The notes beneath the pieces are model-generated. The model made no database searches. It was not told where the DNA came from and saw only the letters and a program-made list of their open reading frames with translations. Of a stretch of DNA of 15,590 nucleotides, positions 1 through 6,161 are shown piece after piece. The stretch is from the NCBI GenBank assembly GCA_030148625.1, contig JASBTC010000449.1, forward strand, positions 1 through 15,590. The letters run 5' to 3'. Origin of the DNA: Sphingobium sp. Lineage in GTDB: Bacteria; Pseudomonadota; Alphaproteobacteria; Sphingomonadales; Sphingomonadaceae. The position numbers and the translations under genes are program-made. Each line of letters starts with the position of its first letter. Positions within the stretch are counted from its first letter, which is position 1.

Positions 1-1
1 C

Positions 2-412
2 AGCTTCCGCTTCATGAAGGCTTGCCATCCCCATCTCGAACGGCGCGGCGGCGGCACGATCGTCAATCTCGCCAGCTCGGCGGCGCTGCGCTGGGACATG
101 TCGGGCTATGGCGCCTATGCCGCGGTCAAGCAGGCGACGCGCGCGCTGACCCGCGCCGCCGCCGCCGAATGGGGCCCTGCCAATATCCGCGTGCTGACGA
201 TCGCGCCGCACGCCCGTTCGCCCGGGCTGGCTGCGTGGATCGACGCCAATCCTGAGGAAGCGGAGGCGTTCTTCCGTTCGATCCCGCTGCGCCGCGTCGG
301 CGATTGCGAAACCGATATCGGCAATGCTGTGGCGGCGCTCTGCGGCGAGGACCTGGCCTATCTGACCGGCGCGACCATCCCGCTCGACGGCGGGCAGGCC
401 AATTTCGACTGA
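2..412 (+). CDS. Short-chain dehydrogenase/reductase, C-terminal part (5' end outside window)
   Basis: This is the C-terminal 136 residues of a classical SDR. The open frame runs into the left edge from position 2, so the Met codon at 14 is probably internal and the Rossmann GxxxGxG end is missing. Visible motifs are the strand before the active site (TIVNLASSAAL), the catalytic YAAVK (YxxxK, Tyr codon at 116-118) and the C-terminal LTGATIPLDGG typical of SDRs. The usual PG-turn after the active site reads IAPHARSPG, which is somewhat unusual. The family oxidises or reduces hydroxyl/keto groups with NAD(P). In this setting a hydroxysteroid or steroid-CoA intermediate is the likely substrate, but this is inference from neighbours. 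A 25-base gap with a strong ribosome binding site leads to the next gene, so it is part of the same operon. Confidence 0.85.
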   Translation, partial: SFRFMKACHPHLERRGGGTIVNLASSAALRWDMSGYGAYAAVKQATRALTRAAAAEWGPANIRVLTIAPHARSPGLAAWIDANPEEAEAFFRSIPLRRVGDCETDIGNAVAALCGEDLAYLTGATIPLDGGQANFD

Positions 413-437
413 ACCGCCCAGACAGGAGGACGCGGCG

Positions 438-971
438 ATGCACTATCCCAGGCAAGAGGTCGAAGCCGCGATCAGGGGATTGCGCGACGCTTTCGTCGAG
501 GCGGAAAGGCGCGGCAGCTGGTCGTGGATCGCCGACGCCTTCTATCATGAGGATTGCGTCTATGAATGCCCCTATGGCGGCGCGATGTTCGTCCGCGCCG
601 AGGGGCGCGAAGCGATCCGCACCACCCATTATGGCCGCGACATGGATGTCGGCTCGGGCTGGCAGGGATGGAGTTTCCCGATCCTGGGCTGGGCGATCGA
701 GGGGGATCGCATCATCAGCGAATGGGTCAATCGCGGTCCCGGCATGCGCCCCGACGGCAGCCATTACGAAACGCGCGGCGTCTCTCTGATCACCTATGGC
801 GGCGGCGGCAAATTCTCCTACCAGATGGATTTGTTCGACATCGCGCACCAGATGCATCTGTGCGACGAACTCGATGCCGCGGGCCTGCTCAGCGCCGACC
901 TCAAGCGCGACTGGGTGAAGCCGATGAAGGCGCGGATCGTCGCCATGCTCACCCGGGACGCAAGCGCATGA
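438..971 (+). CDS. SnoaL-like / NTF2-fold protein
   Basis: This 177-residue protein has an NTF2-like (SnoaL-type) pattern: an N-terminal amphipathic helix (residues 5-26), a WSWIADAFYHEDCVYECPYGG segment (about 28-48), a central sheet region (GWQGWSFPILGWAIEGDRIISEWV) and an extra C-terminal helical tail from about residue 135. The start is clear, with AGGAGGA at 424-430 lying seven bases before the ATG. NTF2-fold enzymes act as isomerases, dehydratases or cyclases on small hydrophobic substrates. Here the Tyr of the Tyr-x4-Asp pattern seen in the two related proteins of this operon is replaced by Phe19, with Glu23 at the acidic position. A dehydratase role is therefore less well supported than for its neighbours. 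It overlaps the next gene by four bases (ATGA), implying coupled translation. The specific substrate is unknown, and steroid-related function is inferred from context. Confidence 0.8.
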   Translation: MHYPRQEVEAAIRGLRDAFVEAERRGSWSWIADAFYHEDCVYECPYGGAMFVRAEGREAIRTTHYGRDMDVGSGWQGWSFPILGWAIEGDRIISEWVNRGPGMRPDGSHYETRGVSLITYGGGGKFSYQMDLFDIAHQMHLCDELDAAGLLSADLKRDWVKPMKARIVAMLTRDASA

Positions 972-1408
972 GCGCGGAGGATATCGTCGCGATCCAGCAA
1001 TTGCTGGCGACCTATGTCTTCGCGATCGACGCGAAAGACTATGACGCGCTCGACGCGGTGTTCACCCCCGATGCCGAGATCGACTATCGAGCGACCGGCG
1101 GGGCGGCGGGGCGCTATCCGGAGATCAAGCCCTGGCTCGGACGGGCGCTGGCCCCCTTCCCGCTCACCCAGCATCTGATCGGCCTGCCGCTCATCCGGCT
1201 CGACGGGGACCGGGCGACCGCGCGGACGATGCTGTTCAATCCGATGCAATTGGCCCGTCCCCAGGGCGAGCATCTGTTCCTGCTCGGCTGCACCTATGCG
1301 GACGAACTGGTGCGCACGCCCGATGGCTGGCGGATCGCCAGGCGTGTCGAAACCGATTTCTGGGTGAAGGATCCGCCCGCCGATTTCACGCCGGAGCCGA
1401 TGGCGTGA
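968..1408 (+). CDS. NTF2/SnoaL-like protein, candidate steroid dehydratase
   Basis: The 146-residue protein is of the SnoaL-4/scytalone dehydratase-like type: an N-terminal helix (IVAIQQLLATYVFAIDAKD), FTPDAEIDY, then QHLIGLPLIRLDGDRATART and a C-terminal PDGWRIARRVETDFW. The start ATG overlaps the preceding stop (ATGA), so it is translated with that gene. Tyr16 and Asp21 form a Tyr-x4-Asp pair and His69 lies 53 residues after Tyr16. As I recall the bile-acid 7-alpha-dehydratase BaiE, its proposed catalytic Tyr30, Asp35 and His83 have the same spacing. Asp39 also sits near where ketosteroid isomerase has its base. Dehydration of a hydroxylated 3-keto steroid is therefore a good hypothesis, also given the OYE-family gene that follows. 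Other NTF2-fold activities, including isomerisation, remain possible. Confidence 0.82.
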   Translation: MSAEDIVAIQQLLATYVFAIDAKDYDALDAVFTPDAEIDYRATGGAAGRYPEIKPWLGRALAPFPLTQHLIGLPLIRLDGDRATARTMLFNPMQLARPQGEHLFLLGCTYADELVRTPDGWRIARRVETDFWVKDPPADFTPEPMA

Positions 1409-2658
1409 GCGCCGATCCGTTCAGTCCGGTCCAGATCGGCCCCGTCACGCTGCGCAACCGTTTCATCCGTTCGGGCGCGAACGAGATGATGAACAAGGAC
1501 ATGTTCCCGACGCGCGCGCTGACCGAATTCCATCGCGCCTATGCGCGCGGCGGCGTCGGCATGACGACGCTTGCCTATGTCGCGGTGTCCAAGGACGGGC
1601 GGACCTTGCCGGGGCAAGGCACGATGCGCGCCGAAAGCGTGCCGCACTACCGTGCCGTCACCGATGCGATCCATGCCGAGGGCGCCAAGGCCTCCGCCCA
1701 GATCACGCATGGCGGCAGTTTCTGCCAGATCGACGATCTGTCGACGCCGCGCGCCATGTCGGCATCGGGCGGCATCGACAAGATGGGCGTGCTCAAGGGC
1801 CGTTTCCTCCAGCGCGCCATGACCCGCGCCGATATGGAGATGGTGCGCGACGAGTTCGCACAGGCGGCTTTGCTCGCCGAACAGGCCGGCTTCGACGCGG
1901 TCGAGGTCCATATGGGCCACGGCTATCTGCTCAACCAGTTCATCTCGCCGCTCTCCAATGTCCGCCGCGACGATTATGGCGGCACGGCCGAGAACCGCGC
2001 ACGCTTCCCCGCCGAGGTGCTGGAGGCGGTCAGGCAGGCGACGGGCGGGCGGCTGGCGGTGCTTGCCAAGATCAACCTGACCGACGGCGTGCCCAAGGGG
2101 GCGACGGTCGACGACGCGATCGTGACGGCGCGGGCGCTGGAACGCGCCGGCGCCGACATGCTCGTGCTCTCGGCCGGCCGCAACATCGAAAGCACCTGGG
2201 CGATGTTCGGCAGCGCGCTGCCCTATGACGATCTGGCGGCGATGCAGACGGGCCTGCTCGCCCGGCTCCAGTTCGCGATCCTCAAGATGAGCGTGCCGCG
2301 CCTGCCGCCCTTCCGCGAAAACTATCTGATCGAGCATGGCCTGAAGCTCAAGACCGCACTGGCCGGCAGCCCGATGAAGCTCGCGCATCTGGGCGGCGTC
2401 CAGTCGCTCGCCGCCGCGAACCAGGCGATGGCGGAAGGATTCGACGCGATCGTGATGGCGCGCGCGCTGATCCACGATCCCGGCCTTGTCGCCAAATGGC
2501 GCCTGGGCACGGATCTCCGATCGGGCTGCACCGCGTGCAATCGCTGCGTCGCCGCGATGTACGGCCCGTCGGGCACGCACTGCCCGGAGGTCGGCAATGC
2601 GCTCGATCCGGCGCTCAAGGACATACTCGCAGGAAAGGAACTGGCGGATGCTGCTTAA
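1405..2658 (+). CDS. Old Yellow Enzyme-family NADH:flavin oxidoreductase with Cys cluster
   Basis: The 417-residue, single-domain FMN TIM-barrel protein belongs to the OYE/2,4-dienoyl-CoA reductase family. Recognisable parts are the N-terminal FSPVQIGPVTLRNRFIRSG, the substrate/catalytic segment HMGHGYLLNQFISP (His169, His172, Tyr174) followed by the family signature SNVRRDDYGG, and the C-terminal phosphate-binding region around GGVQSLAAANQAMAEGFDAI. Near the C-terminus four cysteines (375, 378, 381, 393; CX2CX2CX11C) resemble the iron-sulfur motif of FadH/BaiCD relatives, but the FAD/NADH domain of FadH is absent. The start is a GTG overlapping the previous stop (GTGA). The family reduces or forms activated C=C bonds, and BaiCD/BaiH act on 3-oxo-delta-4 bile acids. 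Action on a 3-ketosteroid alkene is inferred here; direction and position cannot be told. Confidence 0.9.
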   Translation: MSADPFSPVQIGPVTLRNRFIRSGANEMMNKDMFPTRALTEFHRAYARGGVGMTTLAYVAVSKDGRTLPGQGTMRAESVPHYRAVTDAIHAEGAKASAQITHGGSFCQIDDLSTPRAMSASGGIDKMGVLKGRFLQRAMTRADMEMVRDEFAQAALLAEQAGFDAVEVHMGHGYLLNQFISPLSNVRRDDYGGTAENRARFPAEVLEAVRQATGGRLAVLAKINLTDGVPKGATVDDAIVTARALERAGADMLVLSAGRNIESTWAMFGSALPYDDLAAMQTGLLARLQFAILKMSVPRLPPFRENYLIEHGLKLKTALAGSPMKLAHLGGVQSLAAANQAMAEGFDAIVMARALIHDPGLVAKWRLGTDLRSGCTACNRCVAAMYGPSGTHCPEVGNALDPALKDILAGKELADAA

Positions 2659-3427
2659 GGACAAGGTGGTGGTGATCAGCGGAGTCGGCCCCGGCATGGG
2701 CCAGGCGCTGGCGCGCATCGCCGCCCGCGAAGGCGCCCGGGTCGCGCTCGGCGCGCGCAATCGCGATTTCATCGAAGCGGTGGCGAACGAGATCCGCGCC
2801 GACGGCGGCGAAGTGGTGGCGCTGGCCACCGACATCGCCGATGCCGCCCAGTGCAACGCGTTGGCCAAGGCGACCACCGATGCGTTCGGGCGGATCGATG
2901 GCCTGGTCAACACCGCCTATATCCACGGCGCCTGGGTGACGGTGGATCAGGCCGATCCCGAGGATTGGGCCCGCGTGTTCGACGTCAATTGCCTGGGCGC
3001 GCTGCGCATGGCGCAGGCGGTGCTGCCCGCGATGAAGGCGCAGCAGGACGGTGCGATCGTCAACGTCGCCACCATGTCCCAGGTCAATCCCTTTCCGGGA
3101 GAAGGCGGCTATGCGACGGGCAAGGGTGCGCTGACGACGATGACCAAACACATGGCCAAGGATCTCGGCCGCTTCAACATCCGCGTCAACGCGACGCGCA
3201 TGGGCTGGATCGGCGGCAAGCCGGTTTACGATTATATCGACGGACAAGTCGCGAACGGCGCCGACCGCGAGGCGCTGGTCGGCGAAATCACCGCGCGCAT
3301 CCCGCTCGGCATCATTCCGCCGGAAGAGGATTGCGCGAGGAGCGTGCTCTTCTTCCTGTCCGATCACGCCAGGGTCGTCACGGGCGCCACGCTCGACGTC
3401 AATGGCGGCCAATATATGGCACCCTGA
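2648..3427 (+). CDS. Short-chain dehydrogenase/reductase with atypical catalytic Ser position
   Basis: A 259-residue classical-type SDR starting at the ATG that overlaps the OYE gene by 11 bases. The cofactor loop is GVGPGMG (residues 12-18 region) and the active-site pair is Tyr155/Lys159 (YATGK). The C-terminus has the standard VTGATLDVNGGQYM. Two positions are unusual: the NNAG structural motif reads NTAY, and the residue 13 before the catalytic Tyr, normally Ser, is Thr142 (Ser144 is close by). These changes suggest either a subfamily with Thr in the triad or altered specificity. It most likely interconverts a hydroxyl and keto group on a steroid or steroid-derived acyl-CoA with NAD(P)H. 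The longer frame beginning at 2486 is rejected because it would run through the OYE gene. Confidence 0.9.
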   Translation: MLLKDKVVVISGVGPGMGQALARIAAREGARVALGARNRDFIEAVANEIRADGGEVVALATDIADAAQCNALAKATTDAFGRIDGLVNTAYIHGAWVTVDQADPEDWARVFDVNCLGALRMAQAVLPAMKAQQDGAIVNVATMSQVNPFPGEGGYATGKGALTTMTKHMAKDLGRFNIRVNATRMGWIGGKPVYDYIDGQVANGADREALVGEITARIPLGIIPPEEDCARSVLFFLSDHARVVTGATLDVNGGQYMAP

Positions 3428-3429
3428 CC

Positions 3430-4509
3430 ATGGTAGACGAGATGTTCACGCGCGAGATGTGGCAGGATTTCTGCCGACGGCTGGAAGCCGCGGGAGAGGT
3501 GGTGCTGGCGCCCGAGGCGGCGGCATCGCCGCTCGATCGCGCCGAGGGCTTCCGCTATCTGACGCGGCTGCTGCGCATCGGGCTCGACATGCATCTGGAG
3601 CATGCCGATCCCGATTTCCCCAGCTTCTACGCGGCATCCCACCAGACCGCGAAGATCGGCGCCGACAATCCCGACAATATCTATATGAACGCCACGGTTT
3701 CGGGTGCGCGGCGCTACCGCATCACCGGCAGGCGCGGCAGCGTGCCGATCCTGAGCTTCGGGACCAAGGCCAATCGCTATGCGATCGACGGCACGATGGC
3801 GTCGACGGGCGAGCTCGATTCCGCCGACATGCAGGTCGCGCCCGACGGATCGTTCGAGATCGTCGTGAGCCGCGAACGGGCGGAGGGCAATTGGCTGCCG
3901 CTCGCCGAGGACAGCACGATGGTGATCGTGCGCCAGACCTTTCTCGATCGTGCCGTGGAGACGCCGGCGACCGTCGAGATCGCCGCGATCGACGGCCCCG
4001 CCACCCCCGTTCCGCTCACCGCCGGCCGGCTCGGTTCGGCGCTCGGGCGCGTCACCGCCTTTGTCGAGGGCACTGCCAGGACCTTTGTCGACTGGACCGA
4101 AAGCTTCCGTGCCGAACAGTTCAACCGGCTCGCGACGATCGACCAGACGCGCTTCTTTCGCGCGGGCGGCGATCCGACGATCTTCTATCTCCATGGCTGG
4201 TGGCAGCTCGCCCCCGGCGAGGCGCTGCGCATCGACACGCCCGTTCCCGAATGCAGCTTCTGGAATTTCCAGCTCGACAATTACTGGATGGAATCGCTCG
4301 ATTATCGATACCATCGCATCCATGTGAACGGCCATGGCGCGCGCCTCAACGACGACGGCACGTTGACGCTGGTCGTCGCCGATCGCGATCCGGGCTTCGG
4401 CAACTGGATCGACACCGCCGGCCACGATCGCGGCACGATGCTGCTGCGCTGGACCGGCGCCACCGACCATCCCGTCCCACAAAGCAGGATCATCCGCCTC
4501 GATGACTGA
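3430..4509 (+). CDS. DUF1214 domain-containing protein
   Basis: The predicted protein has 359 residues. The C-terminal third (about 245-350) matches the DUF1214 (PF06742) pattern: IFYLHGWWQLAPGEALRI, CSFWNFQLDNYWMESLDY, the LTLVVADRDPGFGNWIDTAG block and a final Leu-Leu-Arg-Trp. The N-terminal part (helical residues 1-60, then a sheet-rich section) carries no domain I can name. In particular the DUF1254 partner often found with DUF1214 is absent. No signal peptide or membrane segment is visible, so it is probably cytoplasmic. DUF1214 proteins recur in steroid and terpenoid catabolic clusters but their biochemical role is not established to my knowledge. The start at 3430 is two bases after the SDR stop, with an alternative in-frame ATG at 3442. 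The gene overlaps the next by eight bases. Confidence 0.85.
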   Translation: MVDEMFTREMWQDFCRRLEAAGEVVLAPEAAASPLDRAEGFRYLTRLLRIGLDMHLEHADPDFPSFYAASHQTAKIGADNPDNIYMNATVSGARRYRITGRRGSVPILSFGTKANRYAIDGTMASTGELDSADMQVAPDGSFEIVVSRERAEGNWLPLAEDSTMVIVRQTFLDRAVETPATVEIAAIDGPATPVPLTAGRLGSALGRVTAFVEGTARTFVDWTESFRAEQFNRLATIDQTRFFRAGGDPTIFYLHGWWQLAPGEALRIDTPVPECSFWNFQLDNYWMESLDYRYHRIHVNGHGARLNDDGTLTLVVADRDPGFGNWIDTAGHDRGTMLLRWTGATDHPVPQSRIIRLDD

Positions 4510-4969
4510 TCTCGAATCGCGCATCGCCCGGCTCGAGGCCGAGAGCGATATCCGCCGCCTCAAGGCACGCTATCTCAATGCCTGCGACGCCAAGGACGTG
4601 GCGGCGATCCGCGCCTGCTTCACGCCCGACGCGGTGATCGACTTCCCGCCGGTCGGCACATTCGATCTCGACGGCCTGATCGGCATATTCACGCAGATGG
4701 CGGCGACGACGCCGATCGTCGACGTGCATCAGGCACATAATGGCGAGATCGAAATCGACGGCGACGCGGCGAGCGCGCGCTGGAATCTGGGCTATGCCAG
4801 CTATGATCCGCGTGAGCGCAGCTTCCGGCTGCTCGCCAATTTCTATCACGACCGCTATCGCCGCACCGCCGATGGCTGGCGCATCTGCTACACCCGCTCC
4901 GAACCGCGCGCGATCGTCGACGGCACACTGGCAGAGGATGGGCTGAAAGCCGGCTGGGTTGGCCCCTGA
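4502..4969 (+). CDS. NTF2/SnoaL-like protein, candidate steroid dehydratase or isomerase
   Basis: The 155-residue protein begins with a charged helix (LESRIARLEAESDIRRLKARYLNACD) and continues with FTPDAVIDFPP, VDVHQAHNGEIEIDGDAA and ADGWRICYTRSE, the classic SnoaL-4 layout. Tyr24 and Asp29 form the same Tyr-x4-Asp pair as in the protein at 968-1408. His76 aligns with that protein's His69 when both are anchored on the GD turn that follows. The two proteins are therefore likely paralogues with related chemistry, perhaps on different hydroxyl positions or stereoisomers. The reading frame overlaps the DUF1214 gene by eight bases and is the last gene of the plus-strand operon. It ends only 13 bases from the convergent regulator gene, with no obvious terminator hairpin between. 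The substrate is not known from sequence. Confidence 0.84.
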   Translation: MTDLESRIARLEAESDIRRLKARYLNACDAKDVAAIRACFTPDAVIDFPPVGTFDLDGLIGIFTQMAATTPIVDVHQAHNGEIEIDGDAASARWNLGYASYDPRERSFRLLANFYHDRYRRTADGWRICYTRSEPRAIVDGTLAEDGLKAGWVGP

Positions 4970-4982
4970 GCTCCGGTGCGCG

Positions 4983-5453
4983 TCAGTCGACCAGCGCGCA
5001 CCACCGATAGTCGTGCTTGATGAAATTCTGGCCCAGGCTGTAATTGACCCGCCGGATTCCCGGGATCTTGTCGACCGTCTGGTGCAGGAAATCGGTGAGC
5101 TCGTTGCCGTTCTCGACCAATGTCATCGCGAGCACGTCGGCGCGGCCGAGCGTCGTCGCGACAAAGGCAATCTCGGGCAGCGCGGCCAGGCTCGTCGCGA
5201 CATTCTCGATATCGGCGGCGGTGTCGGCCTCGATCCAGAGATAGGCGAGGATCGGATTGCGCAGCCGGTTGGCATTGGTCACCGCGGCGACGCGGATCAC
5301 CTTGGCGTCCAGCAGGCGCTTCAGCCGCGACCGGATCGTGCCTTCGGTCAGCCCGAATTCCCGGCCGATCTCGCGGTTGGAAACGCGGGCGTCATGGCCC
5401 AGCCGGTCGATGATCCGGTGATCGAGCTCGTCGAGGCCGATACGCGTGCTCAT
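4983..5453 (-). CDS. Lrp/AsnC-family transcriptional regulator (second of a tandem pair)
   Basis: The 156-residue protein has the standard AsnC layout: an N-terminal winged helix-turn-helix (about residues 7-53, LDELDHRIIDRLGHDARVSN then GLTEGTIRSRLKRLLDAKVI) followed by a RAM-type effector-binding domain (about 65-150). The start chosen is the ATG at 5453-5451, because it forms a 4-base ATGA overlap with the stop of the upstream regulator. An in-frame ATG four codons earlier (5465) is possible. Members bind DNA as dimers or higher oligomers and respond to small molecules through the RAM domain. Its position next to the steroid operons suggests it controls them with a steroid-derived effector, but no direct evidence exists in the sequence. 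Confidence 0.93.
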   Translation of the reverse strand: MSTRIGLDELDHRIIDRLGHDARVSNREIGREFGLTEGTIRSRLKRLLDAKVIRVAAVTNANRLRNPILAYLWIEADTAADIENVATSLAALPEIAFVATTLGRADVLAMTLVENGNELTDFLHQTVDKIPGIRRVNYSLGQNFIKHDYRWCALVD

Positions 5454-5971
5454 AGGGGTGCCCATTCCGGATTATATTTGAAGACCTTGAGCGCCAGGCT
5501 CGGGAACAGGCGTTCGACCCCCTCGATCTTCGCGATCACGTTGGTCAGCAGATTCTGCATCTCGTCCAGGCTCTGCGCGACCACCTGGATCTCCAGATCG
5601 TGCGTACCGATCGCCACATTGACCGTGATCACGCGTTCGAGCTTGGCGATGTCGGCGCCGACGGCGGCGGCCGAGCGCCCTTTCACCTGCACGCCGACCG
5701 GCGAGAGATATTCGAAGCCCAGCGCCGCCAGGTCGCGGATTGCGACGACACGCACCATATTGGCTTCTTCCAGCCGGCGCAGCCGCGTGCGGACCGTCGC
5801 CTCATTGACGTCCATGTCGCGCGCGAGATCGCGGTTGGCGATACGGCCATTCTTGCGCAAGGCGGCGATGATCTGGTCGTCGACCTCATCGACGCGGTAT
5901 GTGCCGTCCTCACGGCCGCTCCCCTGCGCCTTGCCGCGCGTCCGGCGCTCGCTCTTGCCTTCGGTTCGCAA
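5450..5971 (-). CDS. Lrp/AsnC-family transcriptional regulator (first of a tandem pair)
   Basis: This is a 173-residue paralogue of the adjacent regulator. After a basic, Arg/Lys/Gly-rich N-terminal extension (residues 1-26) absent from its partner, it has the winged helix-turn-helix (VDEVDDQIIAALRKNGRIAN to RLRRLEEANMVRVV, about 27-75). The RAM effector domain follows (about 90-165). The downstream regulator starts inside its stop codon, so the two are co-translated and could form hetero-oligomers. The gene is divergent from the kstD-like gene, sharing a 190-base intergenic region that contains one copy of the TTGCGTA-N18 inverted repeat. This is a typical arrangement for a local autoregulated regulator. 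No other Met precedes the helix-turn-helix, which supports the chosen start. Confidence 0.92.
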   Translation of the reverse strand: MRTEGKSERRTRGKAQGSGREDGTYRVDEVDDQIIAALRKNGRIANRDLARDMDVNEATVRTRLRRLEEANMVRVVAIRDLAALGFEYLSPVGVQVKGRSAAAVGADIAKLERVITVNVAIGTHDLEIQVVAQSLDEMQNLLTNVIAKIEGVERLFPSLALKVFKYNPEWAPL

Positions 5972-6161
5972 CGCGGTTCTCTCCTCAATTGCGGCAATGC
6001 GCGGCCATCCTGCCGGCGACTTACGCGAAACGACGATGCACAGACCTTATTGCCGCAATCCTGTCAATATTTTAGGCCGAAGCAAGCCATTATCACATTT
6101 TGCGTACAAATTTTCACTTCTCAGAACGCATTTCGTATGTAAAATCTCAAGCTGAACCGGA
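5972..6161. promoter_or_regulatory. Divergent intergenic region between asnC-type regulators and kstD-like gene
   Basis: This 190-base region is clearly more AT-rich on its right side than the surrounding genes. It contains the inverted repeat at 6100-6131 and a further CGTATG half-site at 6134-6139. A TAAAAT at 6140-6145 could be the -10 box for the rightward gene. A TTGACA on the minus strand at 6067-6062 could be a -35 box for the regulators, although I see no convincing -10 at the right distance. No small ORF or RNA gene is evident. Confidence 0.6.
6100..6131. promoter_or_regulatory. Putative operator A: inverted repeat TTGCGTA-N18-AACGCAT
   Basis: The left half-site TTGCGTA (6100-6106) is perfect against the shared consensus. 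The right half AACGCAT (6125-6131) matches TACGCAA at five of seven positions. The spacer is exactly 18 bases, as in the three other copies at 11773, 12761 and 12885. It lies just upstream of a possible -10 box for the kstD-like gene and within the divergent region of the regulator genes. Confidence 0.62.

Noticed and set aside
1294..2913. Long minus-strand open frame (539 codons) opposite the OYE gene
   Set aside because: Antisense shadow in GC-rich DNA: no domain resemblance and biased Arg/Ala/His composition, while the plus strand encodes a clear OYE enzyme.
2851..3429. Upstream extension of the DUF1214 frame to 2851
   Set aside because: The extra residues run out of frame through the SDR gene and have low-complexity Arg/Gly composition; the ATG at 3430 right after the SDR stop is the natural start.
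4959..6155. Plus-strand open frame of 398 codons across the regulator genes
   Set aside because: It lies opposite two well-supported Lrp/AsnC genes and its translation shows no recognisable domain.
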